A DNA stretch of 64,000 bases from Brevundimonas sp. 357 (GTDB lineage Bacteria > Pseudomonadota > Alphaproteobacteria > Caulobacterales > Caulobacteraceae): the NCBI RefSeq assembly GCF_003938605.1, contig NZ_RHWX01000010.1, positions 81,091 through 145,090 on the forward strand. Reading direction: 5' to 3'. Under the pieces are notes generated by a model. That model was given only the letters and a program-made list of their open reading frames with translations. It did not search any database and was not told the origin of the DNA. Position numbers and translations under genes: made by a program. The stretch's first letter is position 1; each line of letters begins with the position of its first letter. This document shows, piece by piece, positions 18,786 through 28,530 of this stretch.

Positions 18786-19873
18786 GCCGGCTGCTGCTGC
18801 GTTGCGCAGTGGATGCCGCCGCCCGATGCGCCGAGAGCATCGATGTTGAGTTGCACAATTCGTCGTCCCGGATAAAGGGACGCCAGCACGTCGCGCGCCT
18901 CGTCATCCGCAGCCTGATCACCGAACTGGGCGGCGATCACCGCCCCGTTGCAGACGTAGTAGTTGACGTAGCTGGACACGAAGTCGTCCGACGTCCCGCG
19001 AATGTCGATCGGTTCCGGCAGCCGCACGATCTCCAAAGGACGCCCGCGCGCATCCGTGGCTCGCTGGATGATCCCAAGGGTTTCATGAGCGGCGGCCGAC
19101 CAGGGGTCGTCAGGGTCAATCTCGTCATCGATCTGGATCAGCACCTGTCCCGGCGCCGTGAAGCGGGCCAGGGCGTCGATATGATAGTCGGTGATGTCCT
19201 CGCCCTTGATGCCCGGCGCCCAGATCATCTTCGCGGCGCCGACGGCGGCGCCCAGCCGATCCGCAATTTCATCCGCGCTCAGACCGGGATTGCGGTTGTC
19301 GTTCACCCAGCAACTGGCGTGGGCCAGCATCGTCCCGGCGCCGTCGTGCTCCAGACCGCCCTGTTCGCCGATTACGCCGCTGTCGATCAGCGGCAGGCCC
19401 AATCGCGCCGCCACGCGCTCGGCGATCAGGCCGTCGTTGCGATGGCGCTGCTTGTTGCCCCAACCGTTGAAACGGATGTGGGCGACAGCCAGTTGGCCCG
19501 CCGCATCCTTGACAAAGGTTGGGCCGCTATCGCGGCACCACAGGTCGTCGGTTGGAATGTCCCAGAATTCAACCGCACTGCTGAATTTGGCGCGGTTAAG
19601 ACCGCGCGCGCCGGGCGCCGCCATCATGGCCACAGGCTCGTGCTCGCTGATCGCATTGGCGATAGACAGGATGTTCGCCTGCACGGCGGCAAGATCGCGG
19701 GCGCCATAGACATCGACGCTGACGGGCCACTGCATCAGGGTCCGTTGATGTGGGGCGCTTTCCAGAGGCATCTCATATGCTGGACGCGGAGCGCCGGATG
19801 ACGGCGCTGCGCAACTCGCCGTTCCGGCCCCGAGCGCAGCCAGTCCCGTCTGCATCATATGTCGTCTGTTCAT
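18782..19873 (-). CDS. Agmatine/peptidylarginine deiminase family protein, exported
   Basis: This 363-residue protein belongs to the guanidine-modifying deiminase superfamily (agmatine deiminase / Porphyromonas-type PAD). It carries HQRTLMQWP, WCRDSGPTFV, the NGWGNKQ substrate motif, and the C-terminal catalytic-Cys motif GGGIHCATQQQP. Unlike cytoplasmic AguA it begins with NRRHMMQTGLAALGAGTASC, which reads as a twin-arginine signal or lipobox ending at Cys, so the enzyme is probably periplasmic or lipidated. It may supply nitrogen from arginine derivatives; the exact substrate is unknown. Confidence 0.85.
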   Translation of the reverse strand: MNRRHMMQTGLAALGAGTASCAAPSSGAPRPAYEMPLESAPHQRTLMQWPVSVDVYGARDLAAVQANILSIANAISEHEPVAMMAAPGARGLNRAKFSSAVEFWDIPTDDLWCRDSGPTFVKDAAGQLAVAHIRFNGWGNKQRHRNDGLIAERVAARLGLPLIDSGVIGEQGGLEHDGAGTMLAHASCWVNDNRNPGLSADEIADRLGAAVGAAKMIWAPGIKGEDITDYHIDALARFTAPGQVLIQIDDEIDPDDPWSAAAHETLGIIQRATDARGRPLEIVRLPEPIDIRGTSDDFVSSYVNYYVCNGAVIAAQFGDQAADDEARDVLASLYPGRRIVQLNIDALGASGGGIHCATQQQPA

Positions 19874-19935
19874 GACCTCAGACTACGCCTGGACGCTGGC
19901 GCCGCAAAGCGTGGCCGTTGCTGCCGTTGCATGTC

Positions 19936-19950
19936 TGAGAATCGTTATCA
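19936..19950 (+). promoter_or_regulatory. Fur-like box upstream of hemA
   Basis: TGAGAATCGTTATCA is a 7-1-7 imperfect palindrome that fits TGATAATnATTATCA at 12 of 14 arm positions. It lies between the divergent agmatine deiminase-like gene and hemA, about 100 bp before the likely hemA start. An iron-responsive operator is the natural reading. Confidence 0.45.
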
Positions 19951-20051
19951 ATTAAGGGGTTGGGACGTTTTGTCCGGCTCCTGACATGGACAAGACAGGG
20001 CGGTGCGCGCAATTAGGCCACGAAAGCTGCATAAGCGAAAGAAGCGCCGCC

Positions 20052-21278
20052 TTGTTCGACTATAAGTCCGCCTTTCAGAACTCTGTGGAGCAGGTCCGCA
20101 GCGAGGGTCGCTATCGCGTCTTCGCCGATCTGAAGCGGGTGCGCGGCCAGTTTCCTCGTGCAGTTCGTCGCCGCGAGGACGGCGCCCAGCAGGACGTCGT
20201 CGTCTGGTGCTCCAACGACTATCTGGGCATGGGCCAGCATCCGGTCGTGATCGACGCCATGCAGGCCGAGATCGAACGCACGGGCGCCGGGGCGGGGGGC
20301 ACGCGCAATATTTCGGGCACCACGCGCTCGGCTGTGGATCTGGAAGCCGAGTTGGCCAGCTGGCACCAGAAGGAAGCGGCCCTGTTGTTCACCTCGGGTT
20401 ATGTGGCCAATGAGGCGACGTTGTCGACCCTGCAGAAGATCCTGCCGGGTCTGATCACCTTTTCGGACGCCCTGAACCACGCCTCTATGATCGCGGGCAT
20501 CCGCAACGGCGGCGGCGAGCGTCACATCTTCCGCCACAACGACCTCGAACACCTTGAGGAACTGCTGGCCGCCGCGCCCGCGGACGCGCCCAAGCTGGTC
20601 GCCTTCGAGAGCGTCTATTCGATGGACGGCGACATCGCCGACATCGCCGGCACCATCGCCCTGGCCAAGAAGTACGGCGCCCTGACCTATCTGGACGAGG
20701 TTCACGCCGTCGGCCTGTATGGCGAAACCGGAGCGGGCGTGGCCGAGCGTGACGGCGTGCTGGACGGCATCGACATCGTCGAATGCACCATGGGCAAGGC
20801 CATCGGCGTCATGGGCGGCTACATCGCCGCCGACGCCGTGATCGTGGACGCGGTGCGCAGCTGGGCCTCGGGCTTCATCTTCACCACCAGCCTGCCGCCC
20901 GCCCTGACCGCCGGCGCCCTGGCCTCGGTCCGTCACCTGAAGGCGCACCCGGAACTGCGTGACGCCCATCAGGAACGCGCGGCCACCCTGAAACGCCGCC
21001 TGACCGAGGCGGGCATTCCCGTCCTGCCCAGCGTCAGCCACATCGTGCCGGTTCACGTCGGCAATCCGGTCCACTGCAAGCTGATCTCGGACATGCTGCT
21101 GGAAGAGCACGGCATCTACGTCCAGCCGATCAACTATCCGACCGTGCCCAAGGGAACCGAGCGCCTGCGCTTCACCCCCTCGCCGGACCACGACGACGCC
21201 ATGATCGACAAGCTGGTCGATGCGATGGACAAGCTCTGGTCCCACTGCAACGTGGCGCGTCGTCCGGTCGCGGCATGA
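20052..21278 (+). CDS. hemA: 5-aminolevulinate synthase
   Basis: This PLP enzyme condenses glycine and succinyl-CoA to 5-aminolevulinate, the C4 entry to haem synthesis. It has [42 protein letters not shown] and the PLP-lysine motif [13 protein letters not shown]. Other members start M-DYK-AF, which points to TTG 20052 (FDYKSAFQ) with GAAAGAAG upstream, rather than ATG 19986, which adds an unconserved Cys-rich 22 residues. A Fur-like box lies upstream. A small gene begins at the stop codon. Confidence 0.94.
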   Translation: MFDYKSAFQNSVEQVRSEGRYRVFADLKRVRGQFPRAVRRREDGAQQDVVVWCSNDYLGMGQHPVVIDAMQAEIERTGAGAGGTRNISGTTRSAVDLEAELASWHQKEAALLFTSGYVANEATLSTLQKILPGLITFSDALNHASMIAGIRNGGGERHIFRHNDLEHLEELLAAAPADAPKLVAFESVYSMDGDIADIAGTIALAKKYGALTYLDEVHAVGLYGETGAGVAERDGVLDGIDIVECTMGKAIGVMGGYIAADAVIVDAVRSWASGFIFTTSLPPALTAGALASVRHLKAHPELRDAHQERAATLKRRLTEAGIPVLPSVSHIVPVHVGNPVHCKLISDMLLEEHGIYVQPINYPTVPKGTERLRFTPSPDHDDAMIDKLVDAMDKLWSHCNVARRPVAA

Positions 21279-21460
21279 CGACCGACGCCGAACTCGGCGA
21301 GATCATCGTCGAGTTCGTTCGCAACGGCCCCTATGTGAAATGCTCCGCCGTCCACACGGCAACGGGCGTCGAGGTCTCCGCCATCGGTCCGGCCGCCGAG
21401 CCGCGCGCCGTCGAACGGGTGGCGATCGCCAAACTGAAGCGTGCGCTGGCGACGCGTTGA
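21275..21460 (+). CDS. Small conserved hypothetical protein (DUF6898-like)
   Basis: This 61-residue protein starts at ATG 21275, which overlaps the hemA stop (ATGA). The sequence [20 protein letters not shown] followed by [20 protein letters not shown] and IAKLKRAL suggests a small beta-sheet with a C-terminal helix. It resembles short alphaproteobacterial proteins grouped as DUF6898, from memory and unverified. Its coupling to hemA is the only hint of role. Confidence 0.6.
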   Translation: MTTDAELGEIIVEFVRNGPYVKCSAVHTATGVEVSAIGPAAEPRAVERVAIAKLKRALATR

Positions 21461-21477
21461 ACCGACCCTCTCTCGTC

Positions 21478-21582
21478 CGTCATCCTCGGGCTTGACCCGA
21501 GGATCGGATTGTCCGTCGGCGTGACGTGGGAAGGCGTGAGCGCGCCCCTCGCTCGATCCTCGGGTCAAGCCCGAGGATGACG
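21478..21582. repeat. REP-like inverted repeat pair
   Basis: A 28-bp unit at 21478-21505 is repeated as an exact reverse complement at 21555-21582. Each unit is itself a hairpin, with 9-bp arms ATCCTCGGG and CCCGAGGAT around CTTGA. Units of this type are scattered between genes in Caulobacteraceae genomes, and a head-to-head pair resembles a BIME. The 49-bp spacer holds no gene. It may serve as a transcript end for hemA and the small gene after it. Confidence 0.75.
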
Positions 21583-21723
21583 GCGTTTGGAGGGCGGATA
21601 GCGTACCTGCGCGGGAAGCGCTCCGGTATGCCCGCGTCTTCCACCCCCTAGATGTTGTGGTGTTCGGCGGCGCGGCCTAGAAGGGAGCGCCGTTTCCGCC
21701 TTCAGTCTTCGGGATGCCTGCCT

Positions 21724-23007
21724 GTGACCGCCTTCACTCACGACTCCTACTTCTCCAAGAGCCTCGCCGACGCCGATCCGGCGATCTTCAAGGGCATTCA
21801 GGGCGAGCTTGGCCGCCAGAAGGAGCAGATCGAGCTGATCGCTTCCGAGAACATCGTCTCGCAGGCGGTGCTGGACGCGCAGGGTTCGGTCCTGACCAAC
21901 AAATACGCTGAGGGCTATCCGGGCCGTCGCTACTACGGCGGCTGCGAGTTCGTCGACATCACGGAAGATCTGGCCCGCGAGCGCGCCAAGGAGCTGTTCG
22001 GCGCCGCCTTCGTCAACGTCCAGCCCCACTCGGGCGCACAGGCCAACCAGGCGGTCTTCTTCTCCCTGCTGCAGCCGGGCGACACCTTCCTGGGCATGGA
22101 CCTGGCCGCAGGCGGACACCTGACCCACGGCTCGCCCGCCAACCAGTCGGGCAAGTGGTTCCGCCCCGTCACCTATAAGGTGAACGAAGACGACCATCTC
22201 ATTGATTATGATCACGTCGCCGAAATGGCCCAGAAGGAGAAGCCCAAGCTGATCCTGGCCGGCGCCTCGGCCTACAGCCGCCACATCGACTTCAAGCGCT
22301 TCCGCGAGATCGCGGATTCGGTCGGCGCCTATCTGATGGTCGACATGGCCCACTACGCCGGTCTGATCGCCGGCGGCGTCTATCCCGACCCGATCCCGCA
22401 CGCCCACGTCGTCACCACCACGACGCACAAGACCCTGCGCGGCCCGCGCGGCGGCATGATCCTGTCCAACGACCTGGACCTGGGTAAGAAGATCAACTCG
22501 GCGGTCTTCCCCGGCCTGCAGGGCGGCCCGCTGGAGCACGTCATCGCCGCCAAGGCCGTGGCCTTCGGCGAGGCGCTGAAGCCCGAGTTCAAGCTCTACG
22601 CCCAGCAGGTCGTGAAGAACGCCCAGGCTCTGGCGGCCGTTCTGGTCGATCGCGGCCTGGCCATCGTTTCGGGCGGCACCGACAGCCACCTGATGCTGGT
22701 CGACCTGCGGCCCAAGGGCGTGACCGGCAAGGCCACCGAGCATGAGCTCGAAAAGGCGCTGATGACCTGCAACAAGAACGGCGTGCCGTTCGACACCGCG
22801 CCCTTCACCGTCACCTCGGGCGTCCGCCTGGGCACCCCGGCGGGGACCACGCGCGGCTTCGGCGAGGAAGAGTTCAAGCAGATCGGCCACTGGATCGCCG
22901 ACGTCGTCTCGTCGATGAACGGCGGCGATGAAGCCGATCCGGCCGTCGTCGCGGGCGTGGCGGCACAGGTGCGCGAACTGACCGCGCGCTTCCCGATCTA
23001 TCGCTAA
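21724..23007 (+). CDS. glyA: Serine hydroxymethyltransferase
   Basis: GlyA converts serine and tetrahydrofolate to glycine and 5,10-methylene-THF. The 427-residue protein has [28 protein letters not shown], the PLP-lysine motif [14 protein letters not shown] and [12 protein letters not shown]. The start is GTG 21724 ([13 protein letters not shown]), which matches the family's N-terminus. The upstream open frame begins in non-homologous sequence. nrdR follows 12 bp after the stop. Confidence 0.96.
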   Translation: MTAFTHDSYFSKSLADADPAIFKGIQGELGRQKEQIELIASENIVSQAVLDAQGSVLTNKYAEGYPGRRYYGGCEFVDITEDLARERAKELFGAAFVNVQPHSGAQANQAVFFSLLQPGDTFLGMDLAAGGHLTHGSPANQSGKWFRPVTYKVNEDDHLIDYDHVAEMAQKEKPKLILAGASAYSRHIDFKRFREIADSVGAYLMVDMAHYAGLIAGGVYPDPIPHAHVVTTTTHKTLRGPRGGMILSNDLDLGKKINSAVFPGLQGGPLEHVIAAKAVAFGEALKPEFKLYAQQVVKNAQALAAVLVDRGLAIVSGGTDSHLMLVDLRPKGVTGKATEHELEKALMTCNKNGVPFDTAPFTVTSGVRLGTPAGTTRGFGEEEFKQIGHWIADVVSSMNGGDEADPAVVAGVAAQVRELTARFPIYR

Positions 23008-23019
23008 GAGGCCCATCGG

Positions 23020-23493
23020 ATGAAGTGCCCCTTCTGCGGAAACGCCGATACTCAGGTGAAGGACAGCCGCCCGTCTGATGACGGCGCGGCCATCCGCCGT
23101 CGTCGGTCCTGCCCGCAGTGCAATGGGCGCTTCACCACCTTCGAGCGGGTGCAACTGCGCGAACTGGTCATTCTGAAACGCAACGGCCGCCGCACACCCT
23201 TCGACCGCGACAAGCTGGAACGCTCGCTGGGCATCGCCCTGCGTAAACGCCCGGTCCAGCCCGATCAGGTCGAGCTGCTGGTCAGCCGCATCGTGCGCCA
23301 GCTGGAAAGCCTGGGCGAGACCGAGATCCCGTCTAGCATCGTCGGCGACTTCATCATGAAGGCGCTGAAGTCGGTCGATGAGGTCGCCTACGTCCGCTAC
23401 GCCTCGGTCTACAAGGATTTCCGCCACACCAGCGATTTCGCCAAATTCCTCGGCGACGAGGGTTTCGACGAGACCAAGTCCGGCCAGGACTGA
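23020..23493 (+). CDS. nrdR: Transcriptional repressor NrdR
   Basis: NrdR senses ATP/dATP and represses ribonucleotide reductase genes. The 157-residue protein begins with the zinc ribbon MKCPFCG...CPQCNGRF, then an ATP-cone with [20 protein letters not shown], and ends in a variable tail. The position between glyA and ribD, with a one-base stop/start overlap into the next gene, is the common alphaproteobacterial order. Confidence 0.96.
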   Translation: MKCPFCGNADTQVKDSRPSDDGAAIRRRRSCPQCNGRFTTFERVQLRELVILKRNGRRTPFDRDKLERSLGIALRKRPVQPDQVELLVSRIVRQLESLGETEIPSSIVGDFIMKALKSVDEVAYVRYASVYKDFRHTSDFAKFLGDEGFDETKSGQD

Positions 23494-24119
23494 TGCGCCC
23501 GCGCGTCACTCTGAAGCTGGCGACCTCGCTGGACGGCCGCATCGCCACGGCCACGGGCGAAAGCCAGTGGATCACCGGGCCGGAGGCGCGCCTTCAGGGC
23601 CACCGTCTGCGCGCGACGCATGACGCCATTCTGGTCGGTGTTGAGACGGTGCTGGCCGACGATCCCGAACTGACTGTGCGCCTTCCTGATCATGCCGGGC
23701 CGCATCCCTTGCGTGTCGTCCTCGACAGCCGCTTGCGGACCCCCGCGACGGCCAAGGTCGCATCCGACAACGCCCTGATCTTCACTACAGCCCAACCCCG
23801 CGCCATCGGCCAGGCCGAGGTCGCCTCTGTCGCTGCCGATGACGGCCGCCCCGCCATCCCCGCTGTCCTGGACGCGCTCGCCGCCCGCAACATCGGCTCC
23901 GTCCTGATCGAGGGCGGAGGCCGCGTCGCCGCCTCCTTCATCCAGGCGGGCGCAGTGGACGCGATCGAGTGGTTCCGCGCCCCGATCCTGCTGGGCGGGG
24001 AGGGGCGGCCCTGCATCGCCTCACTGGCGCTTGCAAAGCTGGCCGACGCCCCCAAGTTCCGTCGTCTGGGCGTCGAGCCTGTCGGAGACGATCTGTGGGA
24101 ACGCTACGCCCGCGCCTGA
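23493..24119 (+). CDS. RibD C-terminal reductase domain protein, lacking the deaminase domain
   Basis: This 208-residue protein is the pyrimidine reductase half of RibD (DHFR-like fold). It has PRVTLKLATSLDGRIATATG, SQWITGPEAR, HRLRATHDAILVGVETVLADDP and LIEGGGRVAASF, all in the usual order. The zinc deaminase domain (about 150 residues with HAE and PCxxxGxTxPC) that precedes this part in normal RibD is missing, and the upstream DNA is nrdR, with which it overlaps by one base. If it works in riboflavin synthesis, a separate deaminase must exist elsewhere. Confidence 0.88.
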   Translation: MRPRVTLKLATSLDGRIATATGESQWITGPEARLQGHRLRATHDAILVGVETVLADDPELTVRLPDHAGPHPLRVVLDSRLRTPATAKVASDNALIFTTAQPRAIGQAEVASVAADDGRPAIPAVLDALAARNIGSVLIEGGGRVAASFIQAGAVDAIEWFRAPILLGGEGRPCIASLALAKLADAPKFRRLGVEPVGDDLWERYARA

Positions 24120-24134
24120 CGCCTCCTCAGGCGC

Positions 24135-24178
24135 GATTTCAGACGAATTAGACTAATTAGACTCTGTTTTTTGGGTCC
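24135..24178 (+). promoter_or_regulatory. 44-bp leader element with three tandem 9-mers (copy 2, before ribE)
   Basis: The 9-mers are TTCAGACGA (24138-24146), ATTAGACTA (24147-24155) and ATTAGACTC (24156-24164), followed by a T6 run and GGGTCC. The end of the element continues into a small hairpin, GGTCC-GAAG-GGACC (24174-24187), right before the ribE start at 24197. It matches the gor copy at 36 of 44 positions. Confidence 0.55.
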
Positions 24179-24196
24179 GAAGGGACCGGAGCTTTC

Positions 24197-24787
24197 ATGT
24201 TCACCGGCATCGTCACCGACATCGGCCGCGTCCGCAGCGTCCGTGAAACCAACCGCGACCGTCGCTATGAGGTCGAGACCGTGTGGGACACGGCGACCAT
24301 CGACCTGGGCGCCTCCATCAGCCACGCGGGCTGCTGCCTGACTGTCACGGAGAAGGGCGAGGGCTGGTTCGCGGTCGAGGTCTCGGGCGAGACCCTGTCC
24401 AAGACCAAGCTGGGCGACTGGAGCGAAGGCGCCCGCGTCAACCTGGAGCGCGCCGCCAAGCTGGGCGACGAACTGGGCGGCCATATCGTCTCGGGCCACG
24501 TCGACGGTCTGGGCGAGGTCGTGTCCATCACCCCCGAGGGCGGGTCGCATCGCGTCGTGATCGAGGCGCCCGCGCCCCTGCACAGATTCATCGCCCCAAA
24601 GGGCTCAATCACGGTCGATGGGGTTTCCCTGACGGTGAATGGGGTGCATGAGCGCCGCTTCGACGTGAACATCATCCCGCACACGTGGGATGTGACCACC
24701 CTCGGCGGCCTGAAGGTCGGCGAAAAGGTCAATCTGGAGATCGACATGCTGGCGCGTTACCTCGCGCGGTGGCAGGAGACCGCATGA
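24197..24787 (+). CDS. ribE: Riboflavin synthase, alpha chain
   Basis: This enzyme dismutates two 6,7-dimethyl-8-ribityllumazines to riboflavin. The 196-residue protein has the expected two lumazine-binding repeats: MFTGIVTDIGRV with SHAGCCLTVT in the first, and GHIVSGHVDGLG with SITVDGVSLTVN in the second. VNIIPHTWDVTTL closes the domain. No FMN riboswitch can be seen in the 77 bp upstream; that space holds the 44-bp element shared with gor. Its stop overlaps the ribBA start (ATGA). Confidence 0.95.
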   Translation: MFTGIVTDIGRVRSVRETNRDRRYEVETVWDTATIDLGASISHAGCCLTVTEKGEGWFAVEVSGETLSKTKLGDWSEGARVNLERAAKLGDELGGHIVSGHVDGLGEVVSITPEGGSHRVVIEAPAPLHRFIAPKGSITVDGVSLTVNGVHERRFDVNIIPHTWDVTTLGGLKVGEKVNLEIDMLARYLARWQETA

Positions 24788-25920
24788 TGAAACTGGCCGT
24801 CTACAACACCGACAGCCCGATCAGCTCGATCGAGGACATTATCGAGGACGCCCGCAATGGCCGCCCCTACATCCTGGTGGACGCCGAGGATCGCGAGAAT
24901 GAGGGCGACATCGTCATTCCGGCCCAGTTCGCCACGCCGGACCAGATCAACTTCATGATCCGCTATGCGCGGGGCCTGGTCTGCCTGGCCCTGACGTCCG
25001 AGCGCGCCAAGCAGCTGCGCCTGCCGCCGATGGCCGCCGAGAACCGCGAGAGCATGGGCACGGCCTTCACCATCTCGATCGAGGCCAAGGAAGGCGTCAC
25101 GACCGGCATTTCGGCCGCCGATCGCGCCCATACGGTCCAGGTGGCGGCCGATCCGTCGCGCACCGCCGACGACATCGTCTCGCCGGGCCACATCTTCCCG
25201 CTGGTCGCGCGCGACGGCGGCGTCCTGGTCCGCACCGGCCACACCGAGGCGGCCGTCGACATCAGCCGTATGGCGGGCCTGATCCCCGCCGGGGTGATCT
25301 GCGAGATCATCAAGGACGACGGGACGATGGCGCGGATGCCCGACCTGATCGCCTTCGCCCAGCTGCACGGGCTGAAGATCGGCACCATCGCCGACCTGAT
25401 CGCCTATCGCCGTCGCACCGAGCGCTTTGTCGAGCGCGTGATGGAGACGCCGTTCGAGAGCGTCCACGGCGGCGAATTCAAGCTGATCCTCTATCGCAAC
25501 ACCATCGAGGGCGCCGAGCATGTCGCCCTGGTTCGCGGCGACATTGATGCGGCCAAGCCGACCGTCGTGCGGATGCACCAGGTCGACTTCGCCGCCGACC
25601 TGCTGGGCCATGTCGAGGCCCGCCAGGACTATATTCCGAAGGCGATGCAGGCGCTGGCGGCCCAGGACGGGCCGGGCGTCGTCGTCTTCCTGCGCGATCC
25701 CGACCTGCATGGTCTGGCCGAGCGGCTGGGCGGCGTCGCCAAGCCTGCGGCCGTGGATCGTTCGCTGAAAGCCTATGGCGTCGGGGCGCAGATTCTGCTC
25801 GACCTCGGCGTCAAAGACATGATCGTGATGAGTTCGACGCGACCCAATCCGACGGCGCTGGAAGGCTACGGCCTGCGCATCGTCGGCTGGCGCGACATGG
25901 ACGGAGAAGACCAATCTTGA
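24784..25920 (+). CDS. ribB: 3,4-dihydroxy-2-butanone 4-phosphate synthase with degenerate GTP cyclohydrolase II domain
   Basis: The N-terminal domain (about residues 12-210) is an intact DHBP synthase: [16 protein letters not shown] with catalytic acidic residues, [27 protein letters not shown], and [11 protein letters not shown]. The C-terminal part (about 215-378) has the GTP cyclohydrolase II fold outline ([31 protein letters not shown]) but lacks the three zinc Cys: the usual SECLTGD reads HQVDFAA and RCDCG reads VEARQ. EGRGIGL is also lost. I place the start at ATG 24784, coupled to ribE. DHBP synthase activity is expected, GTP cyclohydrolase II activity is not. Confidence 0.93.
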   Translation: MMKLAVYNTDSPISSIEDIIEDARNGRPYILVDAEDRENEGDIVIPAQFATPDQINFMIRYARGLVCLALTSERAKQLRLPPMAAENRESMGTAFTISIEAKEGVTTGISAADRAHTVQVAADPSRTADDIVSPGHIFPLVARDGGVLVRTGHTEAAVDISRMAGLIPAGVICEIIKDDGTMARMPDLIAFAQLHGLKIGTIADLIAYRRRTERFVERVMETPFESVHGGEFKLILYRNTIEGAEHVALVRGDIDAAKPTVVRMHQVDFAADLLGHVEARQDYIPKAMQALAAQDGPGVVVFLRDPDLHGLAERLGGVAKPAAVDRSLKAYGVGAQILLDLGVKDMIVMSSTRPNPTALEGYGLRIVGWRDMDGEDQS

Positions 25921-26378
25921 ACGACCCCACTCGCGTCCTCATCGTCGAGGCGCGCTTCTACGACGAACTGGCCGACGCCCTTCTGGAAGGGGCGAAGGAC
26001 GCCCTGCGCGCGCAAGGCGTTCAGTATGACGTCGTGACCGTGCCCGGCGCCCTGGAAGTGCCGACCGTGATCGCCATGGCCGAAGAGGCCGGTCGCTATC
26101 CGACCGCGCCGCGCTATGACGGCTATGTCGCCCTGGGCTGCATCATCCGCGGCGAGACCTATCATTTCGAGATCGTCTCGGATCAGTCGGCGGCGGGCAT
26201 CACCCAACTGGGTCTCAAGGGCCTGGCCATCGGCAACGGCATCCTGACGACCGAGGACGAGGATCAGGCCTGGGCCCGCGCCCGCCTCAGCGAGGGTGAC
26301 AAGGGCGGCTTCGCGGCCCGCGCCTGCCTGGACCTGATCGCCATCCGCAAGCGTCTGCGCGGAGGACTGGCCTCGTGA
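25917..26378 (+). CDS. ribH: 6,7-dimethyl-8-ribityllumazine synthase
   Basis: RibH joins DHBP with the ribitylamino-pyrimidine to make lumazine. The 153-residue protein has [48 protein letters not shown] with the catalytic His, and [16 protein letters not shown]. The start is TTG 25917, inside the ribBA stop (TTGA), with GGAG 10 bases upstream. It couples to nusB, which starts at GTG 26375 inside its stop. Confidence 0.95.
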   Translation: MNDPTRVLIVEARFYDELADALLEGAKDALRAQGVQYDVVTVPGALEVPTVIAMAEEAGRYPTAPRYDGYVALGCIIRGETYHFEIVSDQSAAGITQLGLKGLAIGNGILTTEDEDQAWARARLSEGDKGGFAARACLDLIAIRKRLRGGLAS

Positions 26379-26914
26379 GCGAACCGACCAACACCACTCC
26401 GGCGACCGTCGCCGAAGTCATGGCTCAGCTGGCGGAGGCCGACAAAGCCCGCGCTGAGCCGCAGTTGACCAGCCGTCAGCGTCGCGCCCGCACGGTCGCC
26501 CGCCTGGCCGCCGTTCAGGCCCTGTATCAGATGGAGCTGGCGGGCGAGGGCGTCGACAGCGTCGTGCGCGAGTTCCGCAATCACCGCTTCGACGCCGACA
26601 TCGACGGCGCGCCTCTGGCCGAGGCGGACGAGGACTGGTTCGCCGCCGTGGTTCATGGCGTGGTCGAGGACCAGCGCGCGGTGGACGAAGCGGTCAAGGC
26701 GCGCCTGGCCTCCAACTGGCGGCTGGAGCGTCTGGACGCGACCCTGCGCGCCCTGCTGCGTTGCGGCGCCTGGGAGCTGAAGCACAAGCCCGACGTGCCG
26801 CGTGAAATCGTGATCGACGAATATGTCGAGCTGGCCAAGGCCTTCTTCGACGATGCGGAGGCGAAGTTCGTGAACGCGGCGCTCGACGGCGTGGCGCGTG
26901 ATGCCCGCGATTGA
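26375..26914 (+). CDS. nusB: Transcription antitermination factor NusB
   Basis: NusB is an all-helical protein that, with NusE, binds boxA RNA and supports rRNA antitermination. The 179-residue protein has a family-typical [22 protein letters not shown] near residue 30, [31 protein letters not shown] in parts through 125-155, and [12 protein letters not shown] at the end. The N-terminal 30 residues are an extra low-complexity stretch. The GTG start overlaps ribH; thiL begins inside its 3' end. Confidence 0.93.
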   Translation: MSEPTNTTPATVAEVMAQLAEADKARAEPQLTSRQRRARTVARLAAVQALYQMELAGEGVDSVVREFRNHRFDADIDGAPLAEADEDWFAAVVHGVVEDQRAVDEAVKARLASNWRLERLDATLRALLRCGAWELKHKPDVPREIVIDEYVELAKAFFDDAEAKFVNAALDGVARDARD

Positions 26915-27890
26915 CGTCGCAGGCGAATTCGAGACCATCCAGCGGCTGCTGAAACCGCTGGCGCACCCGGAATGGGCGCGGGGGCTGGCCGACGATGTGG
27001 CCGCGCTGCCCTCGCGTCCGGGGCACGACCTCATCCTGACCAAGGATGCGATCGTCGAGGGCGTCCATTTCCTGCCCGACGACCCTCTGGATACGGTGGC
27101 GCAAAAGCTGCTGCGCGTGAACCTGTCCGACCTGGCCGCCAAGGGGGCCGAGCCGTTCGGCTATCTGCTGGCCTGCCACTGGTCCCCACGCTGCGGCTGG
27201 CCCGAGCGCGAGGCCTTCGTCGCCGGGCTGCGGCGCGATCAGGCCATCTTCGACATTTCCCTGCTGGGCGGCGACACGGTGAAGACGCCGGGGCCGGCCA
27301 GCTTTTCGGCCACCCTGCTGGGCTGGGCGCCGTCGGGCGCGGCGGTCAGCCGGGCCGGCGCGCGGCCGGGCGATCTGGTCTTCGTCACCGGCACCATCGG
27401 CGACGGCTGGCTGGGTCTTCAGGCCGCTCAGGCGACGTTGAGCCTGGAGCCCGAGCGCATGGACGCGCTGGAGGCCGCCTATCGCACGCCCATGCCGCGC
27501 GTGGAGTTCGCACCCGTGGTTCTGGGCCTGGCGACCGCCAGCGCCGATGTCTCCGACGGCCTTCTGGCCGACGCCGCCCATATCGCCGAGGCCAGCGGCG
27601 TCAGCCTGGAGATCGACCTGGAGCGGCTGCCCATGTCGGCGGCGGCGCAGGCCTGGTTCGAGGGGCGCGTCGATCCGCAGGCGGCGCTGGAGCTGCTGGC
27701 CAGCGGCGGCGATGACTATGAGATTCTGCTGACCGTCCCGGCGGGCGCCGAAAACGCCCTGCGCCGTGAGGCCGAGCGCCGCCATCTGCGTCTGACCTGC
27801 GTCGGCCGGGTGGCCGAGGGCAGGGGGCTGTCCCCGCGCTATCTGGGCCAGACCATCACCCCGACCCGCATGGGCTGGACCCACGGCTGA
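26901..27890 (+). CDS. thiL: Thiamine-monophosphate kinase
   Basis: ThiL phosphorylates thiamine monophosphate to the diphosphate cofactor. The 329-residue protein is a PurM-fold enzyme with [79 protein letters not shown] and the family-typical [15 protein letters not shown] 26901 is preferred over GTG 26898. It overlaps nusB by 14 bp in another frame. Confidence 0.94.
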   Translation: MPAIDVAGEFETIQRLLKPLAHPEWARGLADDVAALPSRPGHDLILTKDAIVEGVHFLPDDPLDTVAQKLLRVNLSDLAAKGAEPFGYLLACHWSPRCGWPEREAFVAGLRRDQAIFDISLLGGDTVKTPGPASFSATLLGWAPSGAAVSRAGARPGDLVFVTGTIGDGWLGLQAAQATLSLEPERMDALEAAYRTPMPRVEFAPVVLGLATASADVSDGLLADAAHIAEASGVSLEIDLERLPMSAAAQAWFEGRVDPQAALELLASGGDDYEILLTVPAGAENALRREAERRHLRLTCVGRVAEGRGLSPRYLGQTITPTRMGWTHG

Positions 27891-27930
27891 GGGCAACGGA
27901 ATCCTAACGGGACAGGGTCAGACTGCCGCC

Positions 27931-28356
27931 ATGAACCGCCGCGCCCTGATCCTCGCCTTCGCCGGCGCCGCCCTGCCGGGTGCGGCGGCAGCAGCCTCGC
28001 CATCGGCGGAGACGCCCGCTCAGTCGGCGAGCATCAACCTGACCGGGGTGGGCCTGCCGATCATCGTGGGCGGCCGGGTCCGGAACTACATCTTCGTGGT
28101 GCTGAAGCTGCATCTGGGCGAAGGCCACGCCCTGGACGCGGTGAAGGCCAAGGAGCCCTATCTGCGCGACGCCCTGGTCCGCGCCGGGCACCGCACGCCC
28201 TTCGTCCTGGCCGACGACTGGAACCAGTTGGACGTTCAAGCTCTGAGCGCCAGCCTGATCCGCTCGGCGGATACGCTGATCGGCAAGGGCGCGATCGCTC
28301 GCGTCGAGATCGTCAGCCAGGCCGCGCGCCGTCGCACGACCGTACGCGCCGTCTAA
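27931..28356 (+). CDS. Exported protein of unknown function
   Basis: This 141-residue protein begins with a clean signal peptide (MNRRALILAFAGAALPGAAA, cut after AAAA). NRRALI with a following hydrophobic stretch may be a weak twin-arginine signal. The mature part has PIIVGGRVRNYIFVVLKLHL and AKEPYLRDALVRAGHRTPF, which recall the beta-strand/helix outline of FliL- or TonB-box-adjacent periplasmic proteins, but no motif is firm. It sits 41 bp after thiL and before hppA, in the same orientation. Confidence 0.6.
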   Translation: MNRRALILAFAGAALPGAAAAASPSAETPAQSASINLTGVGLPIIVGGRVRNYIFVVLKLHLGEGHALDAVKAKEPYLRDALVRAGHRTPFVLADDWNQLDVQALSASLIRSADTLIGKGAIARVEIVSQAARRRTTVRAV

Positions 28357-28530
28357 AAGAGCGCTGTTGCGCCACGGCTCTGCTTTTGGCACGATTTAGC
28401 CGCAATTCCCGAGGGGCGTGAATTTGCGTCCGTAAGCGCACGGGGGGACCGGAAGGCGGCCGAGAGGCGACAACGCCCGTAGCGCAGCCCATGGATCCGC
28501 GCGCCCAGTTGCATAGGGCTTGGAAACGCC

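Noticed and set aside
24120..24196. FMN riboswitch before ribE
   Set aside because: The 77-bp space is too short for an FMN aptamer and has none of its conserved segments (AGGAT, CGGTGAAATTC).
28357..28530. Sigma-54 promoter before hppA (TGGCACG at about 28388)
   Set aside because: The -24 like part is present but the -12 part is AGCC in place of TTGC, so the match is not convincing.
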